Counted from the first letter of the stretch, positions 1 through 8,094 are shown. The stretch is 34,072 bases of DNA from Lachnospiraceae bacterium (GCA_015056765.1 SVFQ01000022.1:1-34072), one strand, 5' to 3'. Translations and numbers: made by a program. Notes: generated from the letters alone by a model not told the origin.

Positions 1-78
1 TCTATGGAATTATTCCTCAAAATCGCAAAAGAGACCATTTTTACTAATCAAAGTGGAATTTACTTTTTCATTTGACCT

Positions 79-310
79 TTTCCAGCAAATCAGCTTTGCA
101 GTGCCCTATGCTCTTTCTCCCTCCCGCACTGTATCCACCCATTTCCAGCAAATCAGCTTTACAGTGCCCTATGCTCTTTCTCCCTCCCGCACTGTATCCA
201 CCCATTTCCAGCAAATCAGCTTTACAGTGCCCTATGCTCTTTCTCGTCCCCGCACTGTACCCACCCATTTCCAGCATATCAAGTTTGCAGTGTCCGCTGC
301 GCATCCTTCT
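79..310. repeat. 63-bp tandem repeat array, four copies, each of the first three with a hairpin
   Basis: Four head-to-tail units start at 79, 142, 205 and 268. The first two differ by one base, the third has a few changes and the fourth is degenerate. Copies 2 and 3 carry a perfect 7-bp inverted repeat (ACAGTGC ... GCACTGT) around a loop of about 21 bases; copy 1 has the same stem with one end mismatch. The unit is 63 bp (a multiple of 3) and lacks stops in several frames, so open frames appear on both strands (a 21-residue repeat on the minus strand). None has a convincing ribosome site: the minus frame would start at a TTG antisense to the next gene. I read this as a non-coding structured repeat rather than a gene, but a repetitive small protein cannot be excluded. 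Confidence 0.85.
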
Positions 311-318
311 ACCCGCAA

Positions 319-678
319 TATAGTGACAAGCTGCAGATAAAAGTGTTAGACTTAACTCAGGTAGAGTTGGCAACTGAAGAAGATAAGTTGCATAAGATAA
401 ATTATTGGGCCAAGCTTTTTAAGGCTACCTCTTGGGAGGAAATCCATATGCTTACTGAGAACAAACCTATTATTAATGAAGCCGCAAAGACGGTGGTGAA
501 ATTAACTGCTGAAGAGCAAATCCGTTTGCAGTGCGAGGCACGCGAGGATTTCTTAAAAACGCAAAATGATGTGCACTATTACTATAATACAAAGCTTGCC
601 GAAAAAGACGCTACGATAGCTGAGAAGGATGCACTTATCGCAGAGTTGCAGCAAAAGTTAGCTGAAAAGAATAATTAG
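319..678 (+). pseudogene. 3' remnant of Rpn-family PD-(D/E)XK nuclease/putative transposase
   Basis: The product matches from memory the C-terminal part of Rpn-family recombination-promoting nucleases common in Lachnospiraceae: a DLTQVELATEEDK segment, then WAKLFKATSWEE, then a coiled-coil tail with repeated AEKDA-type heptads. The family is usually around 300 residues, with the PD-(D/E)XK catalytic domain in the N-terminal half; that half is absent here. Family-like sequence (YSDKLQIKVLDL) continues upstream of the only usable start, a GTG at 343 without a clear ribosome site, back to about 319, where the 63-bp repeat array begins. The frame stays open through the repeats to a stop at 73-75. 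The gene is therefore probably 5'-truncated and inactive. A perfect terminator follows the stop codon. Confidence 0.75.
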
Positions 679-691
679 AACTGGAGTAAGT

Positions 692-732
692 GGGAATTTA
701 TGAGGAAACACCTCATAAATTCCCGTTTTTTA
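692..732 (+). terminator. Rho-independent terminator after the Rpn remnant
   Basis: A perfect 14-bp stem (GGGAATTTATGAGG paired with its complement), a 5-base loop and then GTTTTTTATT. It lies 13 bases past the stop codon at 678. Confidence 0.92.
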
Positions 733-764
733 TTCTATTACGTGTTTTTCGTGAATAGATGGAT

Positions 765-798
765 TATAATGAATAGGTGCTCGGCCTTCGGGCTAGAG
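765..798 (+). promoter_or_regulatory. -10 box and 5'-end UUCG hairpin upstream of the zinc-ribbon gene
   Basis: A consensus TATAAT lies at 765-770; no good -35 box is seen at the right distance. From the expected start near 777, the first transcribed bases form a hairpin at 780-798: CTCGGCC, a TTCG tetraloop, and GGCTAGAG, with one bulged A. The C(UUCG)G loop is exceptionally stable, and a 5'-terminal hairpin of this kind could protect the mRNA. The role is inferred. Confidence 0.5.
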
Positions 799-827
799 AC
801 ACATTTGTTTTAAAGTGAGGAGTTCTT

Positions 828-1391
828 ATGGAAAAAGAAAAGAAGAATGTAAAAATGATTTGTCCCGGATGTGGCGCTCCTGTCACATCGGAGAAGTGTC
901 CTTACTGTGGTGCCCTGACAGGGCTTAACACGGAAGAAGCAGATATGGAATATCCTGAGTTTCCGGCTCATGCAGCATCTCTGGATTTCTTTGGCTTTGG
1001 TTTTCCATTGATTTTTGCCGGTGCCTTTGGCGTTGCAGGAATTGGTTGTTTGATAGGGTTGATACTATCCCATGAATGGTTCTTACTCATCCATGTGATA
1101 GTATTTGGAGGCATTGGTATTGTCTCCGGATTCATCGCCATCAGAAACCTGTTCCGTTATCTTCAGGTGAAAGCTAAAGGAAAAGAAATCACAGGTACTG
1201 TCTATGGCTATATCGATGCGGATTATACCATAAATGATCGTCCCGGTCAGATTGCGAAAATCCTGATTGATACTCCAGCGGGCAAACGTTTTATCTTCTA
1301 TGATACGAAATCTACCAGCCATAAGCTTGGACTCAATACCATTGTTTCCATCAGACAGTATAATGATCTGTTTGTACTGCTTCCGGCTTAG
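828..1391 (+). CDS. Zinc-ribbon membrane protein of unknown function
   Basis: A 187-residue protein that I do not recognise as a named family. The N-terminus has two CxxC knuckles (CPGC at about 12-15 and CPYC at about 24-27) that would form a zinc ribbon, as in many Firmicute 'zinc-ribbon domain' membrane proteins. Two hydrophobic helices follow (about 55-80 and 86-108), then a soluble C-terminal domain of about 75 residues rich in beta-type sequence. The start is supported by GTGAGGAG eight bases upstream. It is followed 12 bases later by another small membrane protein and then a lipoprotein, all on the same strand, which suggests a three-gene envelope-associated operon. The zinc ribbon and membrane helices are visible; no activity can be assigned. 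Confidence 0.85.
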   Translation: MEKEKKNVKMICPGCGAPVTSEKCPYCGALTGLNTEEADMEYPEFPAHAASLDFFGFGFPLIFAGAFGVAGIGCLIGLILSHEWFLLIHVIVFGGIGIVSGFIAIRNLFRYLQVKAKGKEITGTVYGYIDADYTINDRPGQIAKILIDTPAGKRFIFYDTKSTSHKLGLNTIVSIRQYNDLFVLLPA

Positions 1392-1403
1392 AAAGGAATT
1401 TTA

Positions 1404-1688
1404 ATGAATAAGAAAAGAATCTTAGCACGAATCGCTCTGCTTTTTCTTTTGGGGCTATATGTGGCAATCTTTATCTTAGGTCTTTTTGGCAATAAGAATA
1501 CTTTAGGACTTTTAGGTGTCGCTATAGCACTTACCATCATCGTTCCTATCATTGCGCATATTGGACTTATGATGCAGGCAGGCAAGGAAGGTAAGAATAT
1601 CTTTACCGCTGAGACATATTCTTACAAAGAAAAAAAGTCAGCTTCTAAAGAAACTACTACTAGCTCTTCAGCTGATGAAAAAAAGTGA
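1404..1688 (+). CDS. Small two-helix membrane protein
   Basis: A 94-residue protein with a lysine/arginine-rich start, two hydrophobic helices (about 7-27 and 32-55) and a hydrophilic Lys/Ser/Thr-rich tail ending in a run of small and charged residues. A ribosome site (AAAGGAA) precedes the ATG. It lies between the zinc-ribbon membrane protein and the lipoprotein with gaps of 12 and 36 bases, so it is likely co-transcribed with both. I do not recognise the family. The positive-inside rule predicts both ends in the cytoplasm. Confidence 0.8.
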   Translation: MNKKRILARIALLFLLGLYVAIFILGLFGNKNTLGLLGVAIALTIIVPIIAHIGLMMQAGKEGKNIFTAETYSYKEKKSASKETTTSSSADEKK

Positions 1689-1724
1689 ATCAATAATTCA
1701 TAAAGAAAGATTTATGAGGGAAAT

Positions 1725-3335
1725 ATGAAAAAAAGATTTTTAATCGTGCTACTGACATGTGCCACTATTCTGTCCGGATGTGGTGCAACAACTGAAGAAA
1801 CACAAGAAGTCGAATCTATCACAGAAGAAGAGGACGACGAAGATGAAAAAGAGGAAGAAAGCGAAGTAGAAGAATCAACTGAAGCAGCAGAAGTTGATCT
1901 ATCTACTGCAATTCCTGAATTTGCATTAACTACCAACTATATTTCAGAATACGTAACAGATGCCGATGGTAACTCTGATTACTTTTCTCCTCAGCTCTTA
2001 CACGGACTATCAGAATCTATGATTCTGACGGATGAGTCCAAAGAGTTGTATCCTGCTCTGGCTGAGAATTTTGAATCCGAAATCAAGTCAATGGACGAGG
2101 AAACAAAACAACAGCAGGAGGAGTTACTGGCCAAAAGTCAGACTCAGCGTGCATCAGAAGATAATTCTCCAACCTACTATCTGTCACGTAACTATTATTT
2201 ACAGCGTGTAGATCACCACTATGCTTCTTTCCTTGTAGAGAATACCATCTATGAAGGTGGCGCACATGGTACAACAGACTTTACCGGTATGGTCTTTGAC
2301 GTATCTACGGGAAAACGTTTGGAGCTTGAAGATGTCATTACCGACATGAAAGAATTTAAATATGCTTTAGGTGAACAGATTGCCGAAACCACAGGTGCTT
2401 TGGCTCGTTTCACCGGTGAAGGTGAATTTGACTGGTATTTAGATGTAGATGGTATCTCCGTCATTTTAAACGCCGGCAAGTTCCTGGACTATGCAGCGGG
2501 TCCACAGGTCTTCACCCTTCCTTACGATGCACCTTATGTAAATCAGGATGTAGCTTTAGAAGAAGGTCGAGGATATATCAGTAAACTTCCTATCCGTTTC
2601 ATCGGTACTCCCCACTTAGATAGCGTTGATACCTGGAAAGGTTTAACCGTAGCGCCTACCTTCCCGGAGGACTATGATGAGGAAGACCCTTACATCGAGG
2701 ATTTAAATATCAACTATAATAATGCTTCCTATCAGATTCAGGATCTATATAACTGGGCTTATAACGTATACCGAATCCAGACTGCAGACGGCAATCTATT
2801 TGCTGTTGTAAGAACAGTTGGCGATAGTGACTGGATTACAGAGTATGTATTGGATTTAAAAGAAGGTTCCATCAGACAAACTACAGAGGAATCCTTTGAC
2901 ACAGCCCTCTATGGACCTGAAAACCTGTACAACATTTTGTTAGCCGATCCGGATCACATGCTTCTTGCCAGCCGTATGGACCTACTAAGCACCTACCATG
3001 CATTTAAGGATTACCACTTTACTGCAGATGGTAAATTCGAATCCGATGACAAGTATTTTATGGCGAAAGCTTATAATCCTTTAACTACCATTGCCGACAC
3101 TCCCGGTACTTTAGTGGATGAAGAAGGTAATGAATTAGAGCCTGCCACCATTCCAGCAGGATCAAAATGTGTCATCTATCGAACCGATGGTGACAAGTTG
3201 GTAGACTTCAGACTTGACGACGGGCGACTCATCCGTATTACAGTTGAACCTAGTCCGGATGGATATATCTCCGAGCCATATATTCAAGGACAGCCTGCTA
3301 CAGACTTCTTTGAAATGCTTTATTTCGCGGGTTAA
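1725..3335 (+). CDS. Lipoprotein with DUF3298/RsiV-like domain
   Basis: The N-terminus is a lipoprotein signal: MKKR, a hydrophobic stretch, and lipobox LSGC with Cys19 as the lipidation site. A strongly acidic linker follows (about 23-55, mostly Glu/Asp/Ser). The middle contains a segment of the DUF3298/RsiV type: ASFLVENTIYEGGAHG at about 165-180, then a FDVSTGKRLELEDVI strand pair, which matches the 'GGAH...TG..L.L.D' pattern of that family. The remaining 250 residues are soluble and unassigned. The protein should be anchored outside the membrane. In RsiV the domain binds lysozyme, but the anti-sigma part is missing here, so I infer only an extracellular binding or structural role. GAGGG precedes the ATG, and a terminator follows. 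Confidence 0.85.
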   Translation: MKKRFLIVLLTCATILSGCGATTEETQEVESITEEEDDEDEKEEESEVEESTEAAEVDLSTAIPEFALTTNYISEYVTDADGNSDYFSPQLLHGLSESMILTDESKELYPALAENFESEIKSMDEETKQQQEELLAKSQTQRASEDNSPTYYLSRNYYLQRVDHHYASFLVENTIYEGGAHGTTDFTGMVFDVSTGKRLELEDVITDMKEFKYALGEQIAETTGALARFTGEGEFDWYLDVDGISVILNAGKFLDYAAGPQVFTLPYDAPYVNQDVALEEGRGYISKLPIRFIGTPHLDSVDTWKGLTVAPTFPEDYDEEDPYIEDLNINYNNASYQIQDLYNWAYNVYRIQTADGNLFAVVRTVGDSDWITEYVLDLKEGSIRQTTEESFDTALYGPENLYNILLADPDHMLLASRMDLLSTYHAFKDYHFTADGKFESDDKYFMAKAYNPLTTIADTPGTLVDEEGNELEPATIPAGSKCVIYRTDGDKLVDFRLDDGRLIRITVEPSPDGYISEPYIQGQPATDFFEMLYFAG

Positions 3336-3346
3336 TACCGAACTTA

Positions 3347-3384
3347 AAAGGGACTTTGCTTCATGCAAAGTCCCTTTCTTTTTC
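3347..3384. terminator. Bidirectional terminator between the lipoprotein and aldo/keto reductase genes
   Basis: A perfect 13-bp stem (AAAGGGACTTTGC with its complement), a 5-base loop and CTTTTT on the plus strand. On the minus strand the stem is followed by TTTTAAG. It separates two convergent genes. Confidence 0.9.
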
Positions 3385-3409
3385 TAAAGGCGCTCTGTTT
3401 CCATCCTAT

Positions 3410-4591
3410 TTATCCACGAAGCATAAATTTTCTCACCACATTAATCCCCACTCTATAGGGAAGTGGTCTTACTACCTTATCAGCTTCTTTGATTTTCTCT
3501 CGAATTGGAATGCTCTGTGGACAGTGTTGTTCACACTTGCCGCAACCGATACACTGAGTAGCAAAAGCTGGTTCCTTACGCAGTCCCACAGTCTGCGCAT
3601 ATTCGAACCTGGCCGCAGATTTGCTTTCTAAAGCTGTCATATTATAGCTTCTAAAAAGCGCAGGTATGTCGATGCCCTTTGGACATGGCATGCAGTATCT
3701 ACAGCCTGTACATCCCACCAGTTCAGATTCGGAGATGATGCGCTTCACCTCTTCGATTAAAGCAAAGTCCTTTTCATCAAAGGCCCCCGCCTTGGCATCT
3801 GCTGCAATACGGCAGTTCTCTTCTACCATTTCCAGGGAGTTCATACCGGAAAGCACTACCGTAACCTCCGGCTGATTCCACAGCCATCTTAGTCCCAGTT
3901 CTGCAGGCGTATATCCTTTTTCGTAAGAGCGAATCTGCTCTTTGGCCTTTTCCGGCAGGAGATTTACCAGCTTACCGCCACGAAGCGGTTCCATAATGAC
4001 CACCGGCACACCTTTGGCTGCCGCATGTTCTAGCCCTTTTCGTCCCGCCTGGGTATGCTCATCCATGTAGTTATATTGGATTTGGCAAAAATCCCAATCA
4101 TAGGCATCTAAGATTCCAATGAAATCCTCCGTATTCCCATGATAAGAAAAGCCGATGTTGCGAATTTGTCCTGCCGCCTTCTTTTCCTGAATCCACTCTA
4201 TGATACCTACCTTCAGCAGTTTATCCCACTGATTCATAGCAGTCATGTGATGCATCAAATAGTAGTCTACATGATCTGTACGCAGTCGCTTTAATTCTTC
4301 GTTGAAGTACTTGTCTAACGCCGCCCGATTGCCAATCAGGTATTGTGGTAATTTCGTAGCGATATTCACCTTGTCCCTGATATGATTTCGCTCCAGGATT
4401 TCACCTAAAGCCGCTTCACTTCCCGGATACACATAGGCGGTATCGAAATAGTTGACGCCTTTCTCATAGGCTTTTAAAAGTTCTTTTTCTGTCTTGTCGA
4501 TATCGATGCTTCCCGCCTTAGTGGTAAATCTCATACAACCATATCCTAAGATGGAAAGCTGCTCCCCTGTTTTGCTTTTTCTATATTCCAC
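3410..4591 (-). CDS. Aldo/keto reductase with C-terminal 4Fe-4S ferredoxin domain
   Basis: An AKR-family TIM barrel fused to a ferredoxin tail. With the start used here, the catalytic tetrad falls at Asp50, Tyr55, Lys80 and His114, close to canonical AKR numbering. The C-terminal 100 residues carry two cysteine clusters: CTGCRYCMPCP (atypical spacing) and the classical CIGCGKCEQHCP. Such proteins are common in anaerobes and are thought to reduce aldehydes or ketones with electrons passing through Fe-S clusters; the substrate is unknown. Start choice: an open frame extends to a GTG at 4606, but the GTG at 4591 gives MEYRKSKTG, the usual family start, and has AGGTG just upstream. The upstream SDR gene stops at 4599, so the two genes are adjacent and probably translationally coupled. 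Confidence 0.92.
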   Translation of the reverse strand: MEYRKSKTGEQLSILGYGCMRFTTKAGSIDIDKTEKELLKAYEKGVNYFDTAYVYPGSEAALGEILERNHIRDKVNIATKLPQYLIGNRAALDKYFNEELKRLRTDHVDYYLMHHMTAMNQWDKLLKVGIIEWIQEKKAAGQIRNIGFSYHGNTEDFIGILDAYDWDFCQIQYNYMDEHTQAGRKGLEHAAAKGVPVVIMEPLRGGKLVNLLPEKAKEQIRSYEKGYTPAELGLRWLWNQPEVTVVLSGMNSLEMVEENCRIAADAKAGAFDEKDFALIEEVKRIISESELVGCTGCRYCMPCPKGIDIPALFRSYNMTALESKSAARFEYAQTVGLRKEPAFATQCIGCGKCEQHCPQSIPIREKIKEADKVVRPLPYRVGINVVRKFMLRG

Positions 4592-4598
4592 GGTACAC

Positions 4599-5627
4599 CT
4601 ATACACTTTCTTTGGATTTTTCCAATGCTTTAATCACCCTGTCGCACCATTTGTCAAATTCAGGATCTTCTACCTGCAATTCCGGATGCGCAAGGACATA
4701 CTCTAGTGCAATCTGTACCCCCTCATGGAACATAACTGTGCTCTTCATTTCCGGCACAATTCTCTTTAATTTTCTGTTGTCAAAGACTACGGATGCGGAT
4801 TTATCTCCAATCAGACTTCCGGTAAAGTCATATCCGTACTTATCTCCTACTGCCGCTAAATACTCCGCAGCCACATGATACGCTTTTAATTCTACCCCCA
4901 AAGCATCTGCTATGGTCTGATAGATTTGGTTCCAGGTAAGGGTTTCATCTCCGGTTATCTGAAAAGCCTCCCCGATGGCGTGCTGATTTCCCATCAGCCC
5001 TGTGTAGCCTACGGCAAAATCACGGTTGAAAGTCACATGCCATAAGCTGGTTCCATCTCCTTGAATGATGACGGGCTTGCCTTCCTGCATTCGTTTGATG
5101 ACCTGCCAAAAGCCATTCTTTCCATGTACCCCTAGTGGAATGTGTCTTTCATCATACGTATGACTAGGACGCACGATGGTTACAGGGAATCCTTCCTCAC
5201 GGTACTTTTGCATCAGGAATTCTTCGCATGTGATTTTATTGCGAGAATACTCCCAATACGGGTTGGCCAAACTGGTGCCCTCCGTGATGATGTAGTCTGC
5301 CTGTGGTTTATGATACGCGGAAGCTGAACTGATGTAGATATACTGCTTCGTCTTATCATGGAAAAGCCTGTAGTCTCGTTCCACCTGATCTACGGTAAAT
5401 CCAATGAATTCACCTACTACATCAAAGGACATACCTTCCAGTTTTTTCGCCACAGTTTCCTCATCGTTGATATCTGCGATGATTTGATGCACGCCCTGTG
5501 GTACAGCGTCTTTTCGATTACCCCGGTTGAGAAGCCATACTTCCCAGTTTTTATCCATGGAAAGTCGTTTTACGATTGCGGTACTGATAGTCCCCGTTCC
5601 CCCTACGAACAAAGCCTTCTTTGCCAT
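4599..5627 (-). CDS. NAD-dependent epimerase/dehydratase (extended SDR)
   Basis: A 342-residue protein with a Rossmann nucleotide-binding loop GGTGTIS at 9-15 and the SDR active-site pair Tyr127/Lys131 (YSRNK). The length and the later ITGDETLTWNQIY segment match the NAD(P)-binding epimerase/dehydratase class that acts on sugar nucleotides or related substrates; the substrate cannot be read from sequence. The upstream serine region (ISSASAY) is also typical. A perfect AGGAGG lies eight bases before the ATG. The gene overlaps or abuts the aldo/keto reductase downstream, which suggests that the two oxidoreductases act on the same or linked substrates. Confidence 0.9.
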   Translation of the reverse strand: MAKKALFVGGTGTISTAIVKRLSMDKNWEVWLLNRGNRKDAVPQGVHQIIADINDEETVAKKLEGMSFDVVGEFIGFTVDQVERDYRLFHDKTKQYIYISSASAYHKPQADYIITEGTSLANPYWEYSRNKITCEEFLMQKYREEGFPVTIVRPSHTYDERHIPLGVHGKNGFWQVIKRMQEGKPVIIQGDGTSLWHVTFNRDFAVGYTGLMGNQHAIGEAFQITGDETLTWNQIYQTIADALGVELKAYHVAAEYLAAVGDKYGYDFTGSLIGDKSASVVFDNRKLKRIVPEMKSTVMFHEGVQIALEYVLAHPELQVEDPEFDKWCDRVIKALEKSKESV

Positions 5628-5645
5628 ACGCGGCCTCCTTTTTTT

Positions 5646-5666
5646 ATTTTCCTAAAGAAGGAAAAT
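5646..5666. promoter_or_regulatory. 8-bp perfect inverted repeat upstream of the SDR gene
   Basis: ATTTTCCT, five bases, AGGAAAAT. It lies just upstream of the ribosome site of the SDR gene in the region shared with the divergent flotillin gene. It could be an operator or a leader hairpin; there is no T-tract that would make it a terminator in a useful place. Confidence 0.35.
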
Positions 5667-5781
5667 ACACTATAGTTTCTCACCAAACTGGTTCTGTATT
5701 CCCATTGTCGCACAGATTATGATTATTTTACAACATATCCAACATTTTTATTTGGGGGAACACCCAGAAAGGAAGGGCAAT

Positions 5782-7209
5782 ATGCCACTCACAATTTCAA
5801 TCGCTTTATTAATCGTCATCTTAGCACTGGTTATCCTAGCTGCTGGTTACGTAAAGGCTCCACCGGACAGAGCGTATATCATCTCCGGTTTACGCAAGGT
5901 ACCTCGTATTCTGGTTGGTCGTGCAGGCATCAAGATTCCATTCCTAGAAAGAGTGGACCGCTTGTACTTAGGACAGATGACTGTAGATATTAAGACAGAG
6001 CAATCTGTTCCTACCAACGACTTCATCAATGTAAACGTAGACGCTGTCGCAAAAGTTCGTATCGGAACCAATCCGGATAGCATTCAATTAGCAGCAAAGA
6101 ACTTCCTGAACAAAAATCCTGAACAGATTACCATGGATCTGCAGGACAGCTTACAAGGTAACATGCGTGAGATTATCGGTACCCTTTCTCTGAAGGAAAT
6201 CAACACCGACAGAGATAGCTTCTCCGATCAGGTTATGAGCAAAGCTTCCAGAGATATGGAAAAATTAGGTATCGAGATTCTCTCCTGCAACATCCAGAAT
6301 GTCACAGATGAGAATGGTCTTATCGCAGACCTGGGTGCTGACAATACTTCTAAAATCAAAAAAGATGCCAGCATTGCAAAAGCGCAAGCTGATAAGGAAG
6401 TAGCTGTAGCAAAAGCCATGGCAGACAAAGAATCCAATGATGCTCGTATCGCAGCTGATTTGGAGATTGCACAGAAACAAAGAGACCTGGCCATCAAACA
6501 GGCTGAACTGAAACAGGAAACAGATGCCGCACAGGCAAAGGCTGATGCCGCTTACGAAATCCAGAGACAGGAACAGCAAAAATCCATCGAGACCAACACG
6601 GTAAATGCGCAGATTGCTAAGGCAGAGCGTGAAGCAGAACTGAAAGCGACGGAAGTTCGCGTACAGGAACAGACCTTAGAGGCTACCATCAAGAAACAAG
6701 CAGAGGCTGAAAAATATCGTCAGATTCAGGAAGCTGAAGCAGAACTGGAGAAGAAGAAAAAAGAAGCGGAAGCTGTGAAATACGCTATGGAACAGGAAGC
6801 TGCAGGTATCAAGGCAAAAGGCGATGCAGAAGCAGAAGCCATCCGTGCAAAAGGTCTTGCAGAAGCAGAAGCCATGGAAAAAAGAGCTGAAGCATACAAG
6901 AAATACAACGGCGCTGCTATGGCAGAAATGATGATCAAAATCATGCCTCAGATGGCTGCAGAGATTGCAAAACCTCTGTCTCAGATTGACAAAATCAATA
7001 TCTACGGTACCGGTGATGGCACAAACGGTGCGTCCCAGATTTCCGGAAATATGCCAATCGTGATGAAACAGGTATTTGATACCATGTCAGAAGCAACCGG
7101 TGTAGATTTCACCGAAATCATGAGAGCCGGCACCTATGATGCCAAAGTCAACAAAAACATCCACTTGGATGCGGAAGGACTTCAGGTAAACCTGCCGGAT
7201 CAGAAATAA
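5782..7209 (+). CDS. Flotillin-family (SPFH) membrane scaffold protein
   Basis: The 475-residue product starts with a hydrophobic helix (about 5-22), then AGYVKAPPDRAYIISG, a typical flotillin opening, then an SPFH/band-7 domain to about residue 180. A long Ala/Glu/Lys-rich region predicted as coiled coil follows (about 190-385) with repeated KADAEAEA-type units, then a conserved C-terminal segment. Flotillins (FloT/YqiK/YuaG) organise ordered membrane domains and influence signalling, secretion and membrane fluidity. Start: an ATG at 5719 would add 21 residues, but the ATG at 5782 directly before the membrane helix has AAAGGAAGG at good distance, so I use it. No NfeD partner gene lies next to it, unlike in many genomes. 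A terminator follows. Confidence 0.93.
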   Translation: MPLTISIALLIVILALVILAAGYVKAPPDRAYIISGLRKVPRILVGRAGIKIPFLERVDRLYLGQMTVDIKTEQSVPTNDFINVNVDAVAKVRIGTNPDSIQLAAKNFLNKNPEQITMDLQDSLQGNMREIIGTLSLKEINTDRDSFSDQVMSKASRDMEKLGIEILSCNIQNVTDENGLIADLGADNTSKIKKDASIAKAQADKEVAVAKAMADKESNDARIAADLEIAQKQRDLAIKQAELKQETDAAQAKADAAYEIQRQEQQKSIETNTVNAQIAKAEREAELKATEVRVQEQTLEATIKKQAEAEKYRQIQEAEAELEKKKKEAEAVKYAMEQEAAGIKAKGDAEAEAIRAKGLAEAEAMEKRAEAYKKYNGAAMAEMMIKIMPQMAAEIAKPLSQIDKINIYGTGDGTNGASQISGNMPIVMKQVFDTMSEATGVDFTEIMRAGTYDAKVNKNIHLDAEGLQVNLPDQK

Positions 7210-7238
7210 ACAAAAGACCTGACCTTTAGGCTATAAAG

Positions 7239-7275
7239 AAAGGCGTAGCAGCCAAAACTGCTACGCCTTTTCTAT
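7239..7275. terminator. Bidirectional terminator between flotillin and HAD genes
   Basis: A 13-bp stem (AAAGGCGTAGCAG with its complement), a 6-base loop, and TTTTCTATTT on the plus strand. It lies between convergent genes, and the minus-strand side is followed by TTTCTTTA. Confidence 0.88.
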
Positions 7276-7285
7276 TTCCATAACG

Positions 7286-8059
7286 CTAGAATACCTCTGC
7301 AATTTTCTGCACCACTGCAAAGTCCTGCTTGATACCGTATTTCTTCTTTCGTTCTGCAATCTCTTTATCTGTATGTCCATTGGCATTTACCAAGATAGCA
7401 TCCACACCACAGGCATCCGCAATTTTCACATCACTTTCCACTTCATTGCCAATCATAACGCAGGTCTTTGGATCAAGATGATACTCCTCAAGAAGTCTTT
7501 GCATAAAGTATGGCTCCGGCTTACGCACTTCCAAATCAGATGAAAAGAAAACGCCGTCGAAATACTTGGGTAATCCCATCAGTTCAAACTCCCCGCGGGT
7601 AAAGACGGCCTGGGCATTAGAAAGCAGGTACACTTTCTTTCCTGCCTTTTTCAGTCTTCCCAGCATGGCTTTGGTCCCCGGAAAAAGCTGCAGTCGATCT
7701 CTAGAAAGGAGTCTGAAATCATTAGCCATGAGACTACACCAATCATCGCTAACCTTCTTCTTTGGATTCTTCTTTAAAGCCAGTCTCTTAAAGGTATCTT
7801 CGATGAGATGCTCCGGATACTGAATCTGAATCCCTTTCTTTGCAAACTTCTCGATAAGCTCCTGCTGCATCAGTTTCACTTCTGCCAGATAGGCCTCATG
7901 AAGCTCCTTTGGCTCATAATCAAAGCCCTGACTCTTATAGAGTCTGGATAAGTCCCGCCATAATTTAGGGCTGTTTTCATTTGTATGATTATTGATCAAC
8001 GTCCAATATAAATCGAATATATAATTGTCATATTGCTTATTGTCTTTCATGCTTGTCAT
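7286..8059 (-). CDS. HAD-superfamily hydrolase
   Basis: A 257-residue haloacid-dehalogenase-like phosphatase. Motif I is FDLYWTL with nucleophile Asp16; the usual second acid is Tyr, as in the FDxYGTL subgroup, and the usual Gly is Trp. Motif II is LLSNAQ, motif III the Lys in VRKPEPYF, and motif IV GNEVESD, in which the usual first Asp is Asn. The cap region lies between about 25 and 115. The substrate is unknown, probably a small phosphate ester. It is the last gene of the addB-addA cluster, 35 bases after addA. A second ATG at 8050 is an alternative start; AAGGAAAG is too close to the first ATG and rather far from the second, so the choice is open. Confidence 0.88.
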   Translation of the reverse strand: MTSMKDNKQYDNYIFDLYWTLINNHTNENSPKLWRDLSRLYKSQGFDYEPKELHEAYLAEVKLMQQELIEKFAKKGIQIQYPEHLIEDTFKRLALKKNPKKKVSDDWCSLMANDFRLLSRDRLQLFPGTKAMLGRLKKAGKKVYLLSNAQAVFTRGEFELMGLPKYFDGVFFSSDLEVRKPEPYFMQRLLEEYHLDPKTCVMIGNEVESDVKIADACGVDAILVNANGHTDKEIAERKKKYGIKQDFAVVQKIAEVF

Positions 8060-8094
8060 CTTTCCTTCGTTGTTCCCTTCTTGCTGAGCGTCTT

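Noticed and set aside
79..310. CRISPR array
   Set aside because: The units are contiguous tandem repeats of 63 bases with no unique spacers, and no cas genes are present.
53..340. Plus-strand coding sequence over the repeats
   Set aside because: Overlapping frames are open because the unit is 63 bases long with few stops; there is no ribosome site and no recognisable product.
7286..8059. HAD protein as inactive because of Tyr and Asn substitutions
   Set aside because: DLYxT is a common active variant of motif I, and other acids in GNEVESD can serve in motif IV; inactivity is not supported.
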